From Acidobacteriota bacterium (GTDB taxonomy: Bacteria; Acidobacteriota; Terriglobia; Terriglobales; Acidobacteriaceae): a stretch of 55,493 bases of DNA. The position numbers and the translations under genes are program-made. How positions within the stretch are numbered: the stretch's first letter is position 1; each line of letters opens with the position of its first letter. The stretch lies in NCBI GenBank assembly GCA_013285705.1, contig JABDHA010000014.1, positions 941 through 56,433 on the forward strand, given 5' to 3'. Shown one piece after another: positions 43,008 to 52,306 of the stretch. The notes below the pieces were generated by a model. It saw only the letters and a list, made by a program, of their open reading frames with translations. It searched no databases and was not told where the DNA came from.

Positions 43008-45104
43008 ATGGAGAGGCAGCGCGACAATCGCATACCCAGTTCCGTTCATGATCGCTTACCGCTGGAAAGTGATCATGCATTTCTGCGTTTTACACATCAA
43101 CTGAATCAGTGTCCCAATGCGGAAGATCTCCTGCAGGAACTTCCGTCTACATTGCTCAGCCTCATTTCCGCCAATACCTTTACAGTCGTGCGGAGTGACT
43201 GTTCCGATCTGATCTCGAGCGTTGCTGTGGATGGCAGCGGGAAGAAGTCTTTCATTCCCCCGGAGTTGTTTTCACATAAGCCTTCCGCGTGCATTTGGGT
43301 TCATGAGCATCAAAAGCCACTCACAATCCCTTCTATTCATGAGGAGACGGGATTTCCGGATCATTTGGAGTGGTTTTGCTCGAATGGAGATAGGTCACTG
43401 TGCATTCTTCCCTTGAGCACAACACTTCGCCGGTTGGGAGTGATCTGTGTTGGACGTTCCGATGAAAGTGCTTTTTCAGAAGAAGATGTTTCTTTTTTGG
43501 AGATTGCTGCGAACTATGCGGCGCTCGCACTCGACGACAGGCTGAATTTCACAGCTTCAGAGAAAGCACGTGCGCAACTCGAAAATGAACAGACAAAGCT
43601 CAAACTTATTCTGGATCTGAATAATAGCGTTGTCTCCAACCTGGAACTGAAGCCGCTCATCGAGGCCATATCCCCAAGCATTCGCAACGTGATGCAACTC
43701 GACGCCGTAGCTTTAATGCTGCCGGCGATTGACAACGAGGGCCTGGAAGTTTACGCGCTGGATTTCCCGGACAGCAAAGGAGCAATCCGCCCAGGAGCGA
43801 TCGTTTCGCCCGACGGTCTTCCGGCAAAGGTTTTTCGTACCGGAAAATTATGGGTTGGCGATATCAGCGAGGAGCGACAACAATACTTCGATCGAAACCT
43901 GGCGACGCAGGAAGGATTGCACGCCACCTGTTTTCTCCCGTTGATTCGTTTCAACTGTGTGCGCGGTGTTCTCTCAGTGGCAAGGCTTCGGAAGGACTCC
44001 TTTACTGATCAGGATGTGGACTTTCTTCTTCAGATCGCAGGACAGATTGCCATCGCGATAGATAACGCACTTGCTTATCGTAAGATTTCCGAGCTTTCCG
44101 ACAAGCTTGAGCAGGAAAAGCTCTATTTGGAAGATGAAATCCGAAGCGAGCTGAATTTCGAAGAGATTGTGGGCAATAGCATGGTTCTACGGCGAGCTTT
44201 GCGTCGGGTTGAGGCCGTAGGTCCGACAGATTCCACCGTTCTGATTTATGGCGAAACGGGAAGCGGAAAAGAATTAATCGCGCGGGCTGTACATAAGCTA
44301 AGCCAGCGCAGCTCGCATGCATTCGTCAAACTCAACTGTGCAGCGATTCCAACAGGGCTGCTCGAAAGTGAGCTCTTTGGACATGAAAAAGGAGCCTTCA
44401 CCGGCGCGATTGCACAACGCATAGGCCGCTTTGAACTTGCTTCAGCAGGGACCATATTTCTAGACGAAGTGGGAGAAATACCGCTCGAGCTGCAACCGAA
44501 ACTCCTGCGCGTACTGCAGGAGCGCGAGTTCGAACGGTTGGGCAGTTCACGTACCTTGCACACAAGCGCGCGACTCATTGCTGCGACCAATCGCGACTTG
44601 AATGCCATGGTCGACAGCCAAATGTTCCGCTCCGATCTGTTTTACCGGCTAAATGTTTTTCCCATTTACGTGCCGCCTCTGCGCGAACGAACCGAGGATA
44701 TCCCCTTCCTGGTCCGGCACTTTGCCCAACATTTTGCCCGCTTGATGAAGAAGCGGATTGACACGATATCGTCTGAAACGATGAATGCCCTCGTCCGTTA
44801 TCCATGGCCCGGGAATATTCGCGAGCTGCAGAATGTAATAGAGCGCGCGGTCATCTTGTCGTCGGGCAAAGAACTTAAGGTACCGATCACGGACCTGAAG
44901 CCGCGGCTTGTGGAGAACAACGGTAGCAATGGCATGATGACATTGGAGGAAATGGAACGGCGGCATATCCTCCATGTACTCGAACAAAGCAACTGGGTAT
45001 TCTCCGGACCAAACGGCGCCGCAGCCCGGTTGGGAATGAAGCGGCCCACCTTGCAATTCCGCATGCGAAAGCTGGGAATCTCCCGTCCAACCCAGCCGCA
45101 CTAG
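43008..45104 (+). CDS. Sigma-54-dependent transcriptional activator with two GAF domains (FhlA-like)
   Basis: A 698-residue enhancer-binding protein. Two GAF sensor domains occupy about 22-180 and 200-355, joined by a short helix. The AAA+ domain has Walker A GETGSGKE (415-422), the sigma-54 contact loop GAFTGA (462-467), Walker B TIFLDEVGE (482-490) and the arginine-finger region RSDLFYRLNVFPI. A Fis-type helix-turn-helix is at about 640-690 (GPNGAAARLGMKRPTLQFRM). No receiver domain is present, so it senses a small molecule directly, as FhlA and NorR do. Cysteines are scattered in GAF1 (Cys65, 95, 124, 132). It diverges from the radical SAM operon and is its probable regulator. The ribosome site is weak. 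Confidence 0.93.
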   Translation: MERQRDNRIPSSVHDRLPLESDHAFLRFTHQLNQCPNAEDLLQELPSTLLSLISANTFTVVRSDCSDLISSVAVDGSGKKSFIPPELFSHKPSACIWVHEHQKPLTIPSIHEETGFPDHLEWFCSNGDRSLCILPLSTTLRRLGVICVGRSDESAFSEEDVSFLEIAANYAALALDDRLNFTASEKARAQLENEQTKLKLILDLNNSVVSNLELKPLIEAISPSIRNVMQLDAVALMLPAIDNEGLEVYALDFPDSKGAIRPGAIVSPDGLPAKVFRTGKLWVGDISEERQQYFDRNLATQEGLHATCFLPLIRFNCVRGVLSVARLRKDSFTDQDVDFLLQIAGQIAIAIDNALAYRKISELSDKLEQEKLYLEDEIRSELNFEEIVGNSMVLRRALRRVEAVGPTDSTVLIYGETGSGKELIARAVHKLSQRSSHAFVKLNCAAIPTGLLESELFGHEKGAFTGAIAQRIGRFELASAGTIFLDEVGEIPLELQPKLLRVLQEREFERLGSSRTLHTSARLIAATNRDLNAMVDSQMFRSDLFYRLNVFPIYVPPLRERTEDIPFLVRHFAQHFARLMKKRIDTISSETMNALVRYPWPGNIRELQNVIERAVILSSGKELKVPITDLKPRLVENNGSNGMMTLEEMERRHILHVLEQSNWVFSGPNGAAARLGMKRPTLQFRMRKLGISRPTQPH

Positions 45105-45351
45105 AAGTGCCAAAATGTTGACGGAGTGCCAGTTGGTCGGCAGGCTCATTGCAAAAGTCTGCCGTTCGATCTCTGGGTGAAGTCGATATAACTCCTTTTA
45201 ATTCGTAACTCAAAAATAGACAAAAAAAATCGCTTTCTGGCAACAAGATTGCCTTTCTATCCAACGATTCATAGCCATAGTGGCATGGTTTGTGCGGCTT
45301 ACACAGAACCTCACTACTGAGGAAATACTTCTTCGATTTCACTAAGAGCAA

Positions 45352-45645
45352 ATGTTCAGAATTACGGTTGTCGAGAGCCCGTCGGAAGAAAAGTGGATTC
45401 TTCAGGGCCAATTAATTGGAGAGTTCGCCTCTGAGCTGAGCGCGAATTGGCAGGCATCGTTGGATCGATGCTCGGACCGACCACGTGTTGTCGATCTTAA
45501 CGATGTTACTTTAATCGATAAGAGCGGAGAGGAGGTACTTTTTATGATGATTCATCAGGGAGCAAGATTCGTCGCGACCGGCCTCTATACCAAACACTTG
45601 CTCGAAGAATTACAAACGCGCACAGAGATGAAGAAGGAAGGCTGA
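45352..45645 (+). CDS. STAS-domain protein (anti-anti-sigma-factor-like)
   Basis: A 97-residue single-domain protein. The pattern WILQGQLIGEFASEL, then RVVDLNDVTLIDKSGEEVLF and a final ARFVATGLYTKHLLEEL matches the STAS fold: strand, helix, strand with the DVTxIDxSG loop, where the Ser is the phosphorylation site in SpoIIAA-like proteins (Ser about residue 63). Such small STAS proteins are common in acidobacteria, often without a nearby kinase. It follows the sigma-54 activator by 247 bases on the same strand; whether they act together is not known. Confidence 0.7.
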   Translation: MFRITVVESPSEEKWILQGQLIGEFASELSANWQASLDRCSDRPRVVDLNDVTLIDKSGEEVLFMMIHQGARFVATGLYTKHLLEELQTRTEMKKEG

Positions 45646-45726
45646 CCAGATTTCGAAAATCGAAGACATAACTGTCCATTGGCCTCGTTAGATTTACCTG
45701 CTAGATCCTAGACTACCTTCATCCGC

Positions 45727-46449
45727 TTACTCCATTTGCTGCTCCACGATGGACCAACTCAGAGCTGAGACGTCATCCTCAATCGAGAGCCGCATGATCA
45801 CTTGTTCTATCGCTTCGTTATTACGGCCCGGGGTCGTCATCTCGGCACGGATGTGATCCTGATTGTGTCCGTCATCCTGCTCTCCGTGGATGGACTGCAG
45901 AGTAACTGGCAGTTGCGTAATGGTGGAAAGCAGCAAACCGCGTATGTGGGCGGTAGCGGAGAGCCTGCAAGCAAGCTTCACTTCATACAGCGTCTCGATA
46001 GGAGCAGCCTCGGGAATGGCAGGGTGGAGACGATAGGCAAGTGGACGAAGCCCCATGTTCGCCAGGAGAACGGTGACCGCGAGCACAAGCGCCAAGTTCA
46101 GTGCACCGAGTCCGGAGAGCGCACCGATCGCGGCGGAGCACCAAATTGTGGCGGCGGTGTTCAGGCCGAGCACGTTGCCGCCTTCTTTAAAGATCACTCC
46201 CGCTCCCAGGAAGCCTACTCCGGAAACAACATAGGAGACGATTCGCCCGCGCGCGGAAGGGTCATTCTCCAGGAGGAGGCCGCACATCACAAACGCAGCA
46301 GCTCCGGCAGCCACCAGAGCATTGGTGCGGGTACCCGCCATGCGTTGCCGCCATTGCCGCTCCAAGCCGACCGTTGCGCCCATCAAAATAGCAACCACCA
46401 AGTGCAGGCTGAATGAAAGAGTACTGATTCCGACCATGCCAAACTCCAT
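45727..46449 (-). CDS. MgtC/SapB family inner-membrane protein
   Basis: A 240-residue protein with four to five hydrophobic helices in the first 140 residues and a cytosolic ACT-like C-terminal domain. MgtC marks are ILMGATVGLERQWRQRMAG, RTNALVAAGAAAFV, RIVSYVVSGVGFLGAGVIF and GLNTAATIWCSAAIGALSG. MgtC proteins help cells cope with low magnesium and, in pathogens, modulate the F-type ATPase. It follows the TBDR by 51 bases on the same strand and closes a set that includes an Nramp-related transporter, so a divalent-metal theme is likely. An AAAGGG ribosome site precedes the ATG. Confidence 0.9.
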   Translation of the reverse strand: MEFGMVGISTLSFSLHLVVAILMGATVGLERQWRQRMAGTRTNALVAAGAAAFVMCGLLLENDPSARGRIVSYVVSGVGFLGAGVIFKEGGNVLGLNTAATIWCSAAIGALSGLGALNLALVLAVTVLLANMGLRPLAYRLHPAIPEAAPIETLYEVKLACRLSATAHIRGLLLSTITQLPVTLQSIHGEQDDGHNQDHIRAEMTTPGRNNEAIEQVIMRLSIEDDVSALSWSIVEQQME

Positions 46450-46500
46450 CTACCCTTTCTGTGGGATATAGGAGGGCGCTTCTGCGTCTCCTAGGGGTTG

Positions 46501-49500
46501 TTAAAAGCGGAACTTTGCCGCGATCTGACCGATTCGAGGATCGGCTGCATGCAGAACATGGCCGAAGGAGGTATCGCCGATGTTTCCGTCGACCGATCCA
46601 TTCGGATAGAACTGCGCGTGGTTGAAGACGTTGAACATCTCCAGCCGCAGCTCAAGTGAGCGCGATTCGGCGAAGTTAGTTACTTTGTGCAGCGCCATAT
46701 CGTAGTCATCGATGCCCGGCCCATAAAACATCCTGCGCTTGGAGTTGCCTTCTGTTCCAAGTGCATTGGGCGTGAATGCAGACGTGTTGAAATAGGGTCT
46801 GCCGTTTCGGGGGTTATGGTTGATCTTGTACCCGGTGCCATCGTAGTTAGGCATGTCGATACTGACTGAGTTCACACCGTTGTTCTGTACCTGCACGAGG
46901 TAGTTGTCGCCTGAACTGGCAAAGGTGACAGGCAGCCCTGAGGCCAAGCGGGTAATCCCGGAAAGCGCCCAGCCGCTGGTGAACCGGTTTGGATGGAAGA
47001 AGCGATCTACAGACAGGTCGTAGTTGTAACTGACGACGAAGTCATGCTTGAGATCGAAGGCCGAGATGCCATCGAGCCGGTGATAGTCATACGGATCGAC
47101 CTGTTCCTGGATGCTTGATGTCTGGTCATAAGATTTGGAGTAGGTATAGCTGGCGAGGAAGGAGAACGGTCCGGTGGTGTGCTTGAAGGTGACCTCCAAA
47201 CCGTTGTACTTCGAATTGCCCATGTTCTTGTAGTAGGCATCGGTACCAATCGTGTTGGGAAAGGGGCTGCGCGTTCCGTTAACCACCGTACTGTCCGCGC
47301 GGGTATAGACCAGGTTCTCCCCAAAGGGGCCGCAAGTCGGAGAGCCTGAAGCCACTTCCGACGGTTGACTTACGCTGAGACACAGGGCGGGATTGCCGGG
47401 GTTCGCTCCAACGACCGTCAACAGGTGCCGACCCAGCGAACCTATGTAACCAACGCTGAATACAGCATTGCTGCCAACCTGACGCTCGATGGTGAGGTTG
47501 TACTGCATTGCATAACTGGTCTTGTTCTTGTAGTAAACGCTGCCCGCGCCGCTGATGGGGTAATAGCGGCTCCAGTCGACAGAGTTATCAGGGTTGGTTG
47601 GCGAAACCTTATAGGACGGCACGTTCACCGGAAACTGCTGGAGGTATTGTGTGCCGGAGAGCGCACCGATGAAGGGCGTCTCCATGACGGGCGCCTCCGG
47701 GCTGGTGTAAGTCAGGCCATAGGGCGGGTTGCCGGTGGGATACGCAACGGTGAGACCCTGGGGCGAGGTGAAAAAGCGTCCTCCGCCCAAACGGACGCTG
47801 GTCTTTCCTGGACCGCCTGTGATCTTGCTGATAAAGCCATCCGACACAGAAGGTGAGTAGGCCACACCAAAGCGTGGAGAGAAGTTGTTGAGTGGCGTGG
47901 GCGCAATGCCAGCCGGAATGTGTCCGCCACCAGGGAGTGGATCTCCGGGGACCAGGTAGCCGAGAGGCGCGCCCGGGAAGGTCGTGGACTGCACTCCCTG
48001 CACAAACGTAGTCGTCTGGTGATACTTTTCTGCCCACGGTGTGACGTAATCCCAGCGCACGCCGTAGTTCAGCGTAAGATTCGGACGCGCGCGGAAGCTG
48101 TCCTGTGCAAAGAGGTCGGCATCCGCGGCCGATTCGTAAAAGGTTGGAGAGGATTGTTGAGAATAGAAGTCAGGAAGACCGAGCAGGAAGTCTGCGAAGC
48201 CATTGCCAGTCGTCTGGTTTCCTGAACCGAAGAATGAGAATGTGCCGTTGGCAACGAGGTTCGGATCCTGCTTGACCTTGTACCAGATGTATCTCCCGCC
48301 AACCTTGAGGGTATGGTTGCCTACGGTGCGCGAAACGCTGTCTCCCAAGTCATAAGTGTCATTGACCTGCGCAAGGGAAAACGGATTTGTCCCAACCGAA
48401 AAGCCGTTGAAATAGAGTTCCTCTACGCCAGCCTGTGCAGGAAAACCCTGGACAATTCCTTGACCTCCGGCTTCGATGCCCTGGTCCTGCAGAGTAACGC
48501 CAACGCCGCCTTTGGGTTCACCAATCTTGTTGTCGAGACGTGTCATGCCGAAGCGCGCCTCGTTCACGGTGTTCGCTCCAAACGTATGGATGTTGCTGAA
48601 GATCAACACCTGGTCAACACCGGTGGATGTCGCATCGTAAGCGAAGCCATTGCCGGGAAGCGTAGCGCCCCCGAGGCCGCTGGGATAGGGATTGTCCAGA
48701 TTGTAGAGATCGTTGAAGTAGTAGATCGATGAAGTGCCGAAGCGGTTGGAGTTGAAGTCAACACGGCCGGCTGTCTTGCTGTCATTGATGCGGTTGTCAT
48801 ACGCTCCACTGGAGAACGTATTCAAGCCGATGTTTGGTTCGGGAATGTACTGCAGCATACGCTGTGACGCGGTTCCCCATGCGCGTTGAGGAATCACGCC
48901 GCTGGGAAACACTTGTGAAAACGGCTCGCCCTGCGTGACTTGATAGCCGAGTCGCTGAGTCAGAGTTTGTGCGAGGTATGGCCCGTTGATGGTTCCGGTA
49001 AACGCTGATCCCGAGCCGAAGTTGCCGCTTCGGTTCAACAGAGAAGGCACGGTAACGAAGCCTGTCTCGATGCCCTGGATGTAGCGCTGTCCCTGGTAGT
49101 CCGCGAAGAAGAATATCTTGTCCTTGCGGATTGGGCCACCAACGGTGCCACCGTACTGATTTTGATGGAAGACCGCGCGTTCGGGAGAGAAATAGTTTCG
49201 TGCGTCGAGGTCGGTGTTGCGGAAGAATTCAAAGAGATTGCCGTGAAAGGCATTGGTGCCAGACTTGGTCACCACATTGATGATGCCGCCGGTGAAACTC
49301 CCGTATTCGGCGTCAACGTTACTGGAGAGAATGCGAAACTCGGCAATGGAGTCGAGGTTAGGGATGATGCCGGCCTGCTGGCCGATGGTCTCCTGAACGC
49401 TCGCGCCATTCAGGTAGTAGGCGTTGTCCGATTCGCGTTGTCCATGTATGGAGAACTGACCCGTGTTGGCCTGACCCGCCGCTGGAACGGTGCCAAAGCC

Positions 49501-50145
49501 ACCACCAGAACTGCTGTTGCCTGCGCCGCTTGTCGTGACCGGCGTAACACCAGCCTGCACGGCCAGCAGATCCGTGTAGCTGCGGCCGTTGAGCGGAATG
49601 TCGACTACTTGTTTGCTCTCGATCGTCTGGCCAATCTGCGTGTCCGTCGTGTGGACCTCGGCGCTGCCCTCCGTCACCGTGACAGTTTGCGAATCCTGCG
49701 CCACTTGAAGCGTCACATCGATGGTCAGCGATGTGTTCACATCGATCTTGATTGCGCCGGTTTGCTTGTATGGCGTGAATCCATTCGCGGTGACGTCGAG
49801 TTCGTATTGTCCAATCGAGACAACGGGGAAGTTGAAGATGCCCTCTTCATTGCTCGTAGTAGTTTGGGTCACGTTCGTTGCTGTGTTGGTCAAAGTAACG
49901 CTGCTTCCCGAAATAACAGCTCCGGTTGCATCCTTCACTGATCCGGCAATTCTGCCGCTGCCAGTCTGGGCGAGAGCGGTGTGACTCATGAATAGCGCGA
50001 GCAAGAGAAGCACAACAAATATGCCAAGTGGGACCAGCACTGTGTCTCGCAGCGCTCGCAACCCGCGAGGTGGTTGCAAGCCGTCTTCGGCGCGCGCGTT
50101 CGAGGAATATACCCAGGCATCGTTGATTAAGTTCCGGTGGTTCAT
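46501..50145 (-). CDS. TonB-dependent receptor, Oar-like, with CarboxypepD_reg domain
   Basis: A 1214-residue outer-membrane receptor. The ATG at 50145 is preferred because GGAG stands six to seven bases before it; a GTG 14 codons earlier has no site. The N-terminus is longer than usual: about 30 polar residues precede the hydrophobic signal helix (VLVPLGIFVVLLLLALFM), cleaved near LAQTGS. The carboxypeptidase-regulatory sandwich (RIAGSVKDATGAVISGSSV) comes next, then a plug with VVDIPLNGRSYTDLLAVQAG and a barrel with IFFFADYQGQR, FSPRFGVAYSP and the final IGQIAAKFRF. It lies between metal-transport genes on one strand; a metal-chelate substrate is possible but unproven. Confidence 0.92.
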   Translation of the reverse strand: MNHRNLINDAWVYSSNARAEDGLQPPRGLRALRDTVLVPLGIFVVLLLLALFMSHTALAQTGSGRIAGSVKDATGAVISGSSVTLTNTATNVTQTTTSNEEGIFNFPVVSIGQYELDVTANGFTPYKQTGAIKIDVNTSLTIDVTLQVAQDSQTVTVTEGSAEVHTTDTQIGQTIESKQVVDIPLNGRSYTDLLAVQAGVTPVTTSGAGNSSSGGGFGTVPAAGQANTGQFSIHGQRESDNAYYLNGASVQETIGQQAGIIPNLDSIAEFRILSSNVDAEYGSFTGGIINVVTKSGTNAFHGNLFEFFRNTDLDARNYFSPERAVFHQNQYGGTVGGPIRKDKIFFFADYQGQRYIQGIETGFVTVPSLLNRSGNFGSGSAFTGTINGPYLAQTLTQRLGYQVTQGEPFSQVFPSGVIPQRAWGTASQRMLQYIPEPNIGLNTFSSGAYDNRINDSKTAGRVDFNSNRFGTSSIYYFNDLYNLDNPYPSGLGGATLPGNGFAYDATSTGVDQVLIFSNIHTFGANTVNEARFGMTRLDNKIGEPKGGVGVTLQDQGIEAGGQGIVQGFPAQAGVEELYFNGFSVGTNPFSLAQVNDTYDLGDSVSRTVGNHTLKVGGRYIWYKVKQDPNLVANGTFSFFGSGNQTTGNGFADFLLGLPDFYSQQSSPTFYESAADADLFAQDSFRARPNLTLNYGVRWDYVTPWAEKYHQTTTFVQGVQSTTFPGAPLGYLVPGDPLPGGGHIPAGIAPTPLNNFSPRFGVAYSPSVSDGFISKITGGPGKTSVRLGGGRFFTSPQGLTVAYPTGNPPYGLTYTSPEAPVMETPFIGALSGTQYLQQFPVNVPSYKVSPTNPDNSVDWSRYYPISGAGSVYYKNKTSYAMQYNLTIERQVGSNAVFSVGYIGSLGRHLLTVVGANPGNPALCLSVSQPSEVASGSPTCGPFGENLVYTRADSTVVNGTRSPFPNTIGTDAYYKNMGNSKYNGLEVTFKHTTGPFSFLASYTYSKSYDQTSSIQEQVDPYDYHRLDGISAFDLKHDFVVSYNYDLSVDRFFHPNRFTSGWALSGITRLASGLPVTFASSGDNYLVQVQNNGVNSVSIDMPNYDGTGYKINHNPRNGRPYFNTSAFTPNALGTEGNSKRRMFYGPGIDDYDMALHKVTNFAESRSLELRLEMFNVFNHAQFYPNGSVDGNIGDTSFGHVLHAADPRIGQIAAKFRF

Positions 50146-50427
50146 CGTCGTCTCCGATGTAGCGTGCCTGATCGGTTGAGCAGACACACCACGAGTGTTC
50201 TGGGCGGACCTGTCGTATGGTCCGCCAGTGGACTCGTGCGTTCGCCGTGAGTTGCGAATGCTGTTCGATTTGCGGAGCTCATTACAGAAATGAGCTCGCT
50301 CTTGTGCTGTGATTCTCCCGGTGACAAGCGCGAGCAGAGTTGCCTGAGCTGGCGTGGTCTACCGGAGATTGCCTCCGGCTCGCGGAGGCTCGTTTATTTT
50401 GGGTTCTTCCATCGAGTGCCTCGTTTC

Positions 50428-50655
50428 TTAGAGCTTGAAGTGCTTGAGCGCGCCAGCGAGATCAAGCACGTGATAGAGCAACATTACGGTCATCAGCATC
50501 AGATAGCCGCGCAGAATCCTGAGAGATAGGCGAACGCTTGGTGTTATCGCAATCTGGCCAAGACCTTCGCTTGAACACTTCTGCTCCGGCACGTCTTTCA
50601 GTGGGTGGACAACGTTGTAGGACTGCGGTTTATAAGAGCTCTGCATGGTTGTCAT
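50428..50655 (-). CDS. Small membrane protein downstream of the Nramp gene
   Basis: A 75-residue frame beginning 16 bases after the Nramp stop. The ATG at 50655 follows GAGGTG by six bases. The first 40 residues are polar; the second half has a basic helix VRLSLRILRGY followed by a transmembrane segment LMLMTVMLLYHVLDLAGAL and the tail KHFKL. Ribosome site, spacing and one clear helix support a real gene cotranscribed with the transporter. I do not recognise a family. Confidence 0.6.
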   Translation of the reverse strand: MTTMQSSYKPQSYNVVHPLKDVPEQKCSSEGLGQIAITPSVRLSLRILRGYLMLMTVMLLYHVLDLAGALKHFKL

Positions 50656-50671
50656 CCATCACCTCGCGTAC

Positions 50672-51985
50672 TTATTTGAATAGGTTGGGAAGCATCACCT
50701 GTGCGGCCAGCAGCAGCGACAGGGCAAAGAGGACAATGATGATCGTCCAGTTGACCCAGTTGTTCCAGGGACGGTTGACCCAGCGATCACCGAGCAGCGC
50801 GTGATCATTGAGCAGGAGCTGAAGAAAAATAATAGCGGAGGGAAGGATCAATCCCGCGAAAACCTGCACGCTGATGATGACCAACTGCAGCGGCACATGC
50901 GGAATCAAGACAATGGCTGCAGCCGCACCGACACACGCAATATACGTTGCGTAGAAGCCAGGCGCTTCCCACAGTTTCTTGTGAAGAGAGTGTTCCCAGC
51001 CCTTCACCTCGCCGTATGCCCACGCGCTGGCAAGCGAGATGGCTGTTGTGCCCAGGACAGCAGCATTCACCATCAGTAACAGGATGCCGTTACGGGCGAA
51101 GTGCCCAGCTGTTGGCAGAATCGCGTCCGCAAACTGGGCCGGGTCTTCGAAAACGATTCCGTGTTGATAACCGTAATTTCCAACCAGCATCATGGCGCCA
51201 GCCACACAGACGGTAAAGGTAGCGCCGATCAGAGTGTCAAGCCGAGCCCATTTCAGGTCGGAGAAGCGCAGCCGTTTTTCTGCCACACAGCTCTGCTGGA
51301 AGAAAAGCTGCCAGGGGGCGATGGTTGTCCCGACAACTGCGATGACAAGAAAGACGAGACCGCTCGTCACGCCGCCCAAAGGCATAGTCGGGATAATGGC
51401 GTTGTGCGCGACGGAGGCCCAGTCGGGATGCACGACATAGGACAGTGCGAACCAGGTCAGGTCTATCAGACAGAGCACAATGACGATGCGTTCCCAGCGA
51501 AGGTAGCTCCCCGTGACGACCATCAGTGTCAGTCCCAGCGCTGAAACCGGGACTGATATATACGGGCTGATTCCAAGGGCGCCGAGTGCCAGGGAGATGG
51601 CGGCAAACTCGGTGATCAACGTAAGGAAGTTGACTACCAGCAGATCGATGAGCGAGAAGTGTCCCCACCACTTACCGAAGCGCTCGTAGATCATCGCGGC
51701 GTGGCCTTTGCCGGTGGCGATCCCCAATCGGGCTACCATCTCCTGTACGAAGTAGCAGATGGGCAGCAGCAGCACGAGCAGCCAGAGCAGGTGGATACCA
51801 TATTGGCCTCCGGCCTGCATATAAGTGGAGACGGCGCCCGCGTCGTTGTCCGCTTCCATCACGATCAGACCCGGTCCAAAGACCATCAGAAACGTGAGCA
51901 AATGCTTCTGCCAGCTATGGCGGACAACGAGGCCACTGGCTGGTGGCCTCGTTGTCACTTCGAGTTCAGCTTTTTCTATGCGCAC
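50672..51985 (-). CDS. Nramp-related divalent cation transporter with altered metal site
   Basis: A 437-residue inner-membrane protein with 11 helices of the LeuT-like Nramp fold. The start is GTG, overlapping the end of the preceding 59-residue gene by 10 bases. Canonical Nramp proteins bind Mn/Fe through DPGN in helix 1 and MPH in helix 6. Here helix 1 reads DNDAGA (Asp48, Ala49, Gly50, Ala51) and helix 6 reads IAPWQ (Ala223-Pro-Trp225), so the Asn and the Met that select transition metals are missing. This loss is what is described for Nramp-related magnesium transporters. With MgtC in the same gene set, magnesium is the best guess. Confidence 0.85.
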   Translation of the reverse strand: MRIEKAELEVTTRPPASGLVVRHSWQKHLLTFLMVFGPGLIVMEADNDAGAVSTYMQAGGQYGIHLLWLLVLLLPICYFVQEMVARLGIATGKGHAAMIYERFGKWWGHFSLIDLLVVNFLTLITEFAAISLALGALGISPYISVPVSALGLTLMVVTGSYLRWERIVIVLCLIDLTWFALSYVVHPDWASVAHNAIIPTMPLGGVTSGLVFLVIAVVGTTIAPWQLFFQQSCVAEKRLRFSDLKWARLDTLIGATFTVCVAGAMMLVGNYGYQHGIVFEDPAQFADAILPTAGHFARNGILLLMVNAAVLGTTAISLASAWAYGEVKGWEHSLHKKLWEAPGFYATYIACVGAAAAIVLIPHVPLQLVIISVQVFAGLILPSAIIFLQLLLNDHALLGDRWVNRPWNNWVNWTIIIVLFALSLLLAAQVMLPNLFK

Positions 51986-52155
51986 AAACGCATTCCCCCT
52001 GCTTCATCCGCTGGGGAGGATTGCACGGTGGAGACCGCGAGAGAAGACTCCGCATCTTTCCACACGCAGGCAGGAGGTGTTCTGGGATTGCCCGTGGGCA
52101 CCCAGGCGCAAGTCATGCGACCGGTCTTCCGGATCGTCAAAAGGATGTTGTTCAT
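51976..52155 (-). CDS. Small 59-residue leader gene of the Nramp operon
   Basis: The ATG at 52155 has an excellent ribosome site, CAGGAGG, five bases upstream, and its TAG (51978-51976) lies inside the Nramp gene, a 10-base overlap. The product starts MNNILLTIRKTGRMTCAWVP and continues TGNPRTPPACVWKD before a Ser/Ala-rich tail. The CAWVPTG and ACVW blocks hold two cysteines 15 residues apart flanked by aromatics. It has no transmembrane helix. Translation coupling to the transporter is evident; the peptide may act as a small regulator or metal chaperone, but this is unproven. Confidence 0.65.
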   Translation of the reverse strand: MNNILLTIRKTGRMTCAWVPTGNPRTPPACVWKDAESSLAVSTVQSSPADEAGGMRLCA

Positions 52156-52306
52156 CGTTCCTCCTGTGACGGTCCGCGCAGGCGCAACCGCGTCCGGCGC
52201 CAACGGCGCGGAACGGGACGGCAGCACGGATCATCGGTTCGGGAGGGGTGAGTCTGGGTACGAATAACCGCGGGCCCACGCGCTCAAATCACAAGTCGTA
52301 TGCTGT

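Noticed and set aside
52156..52306. Known metal riboswitch (yybP-ykoY, M-box or NiCo) before the Nramp set
   Set aside because: I could not find the conserved cores of these classes on the minus strand; only the unmatched structure at 52307-52365 was kept.
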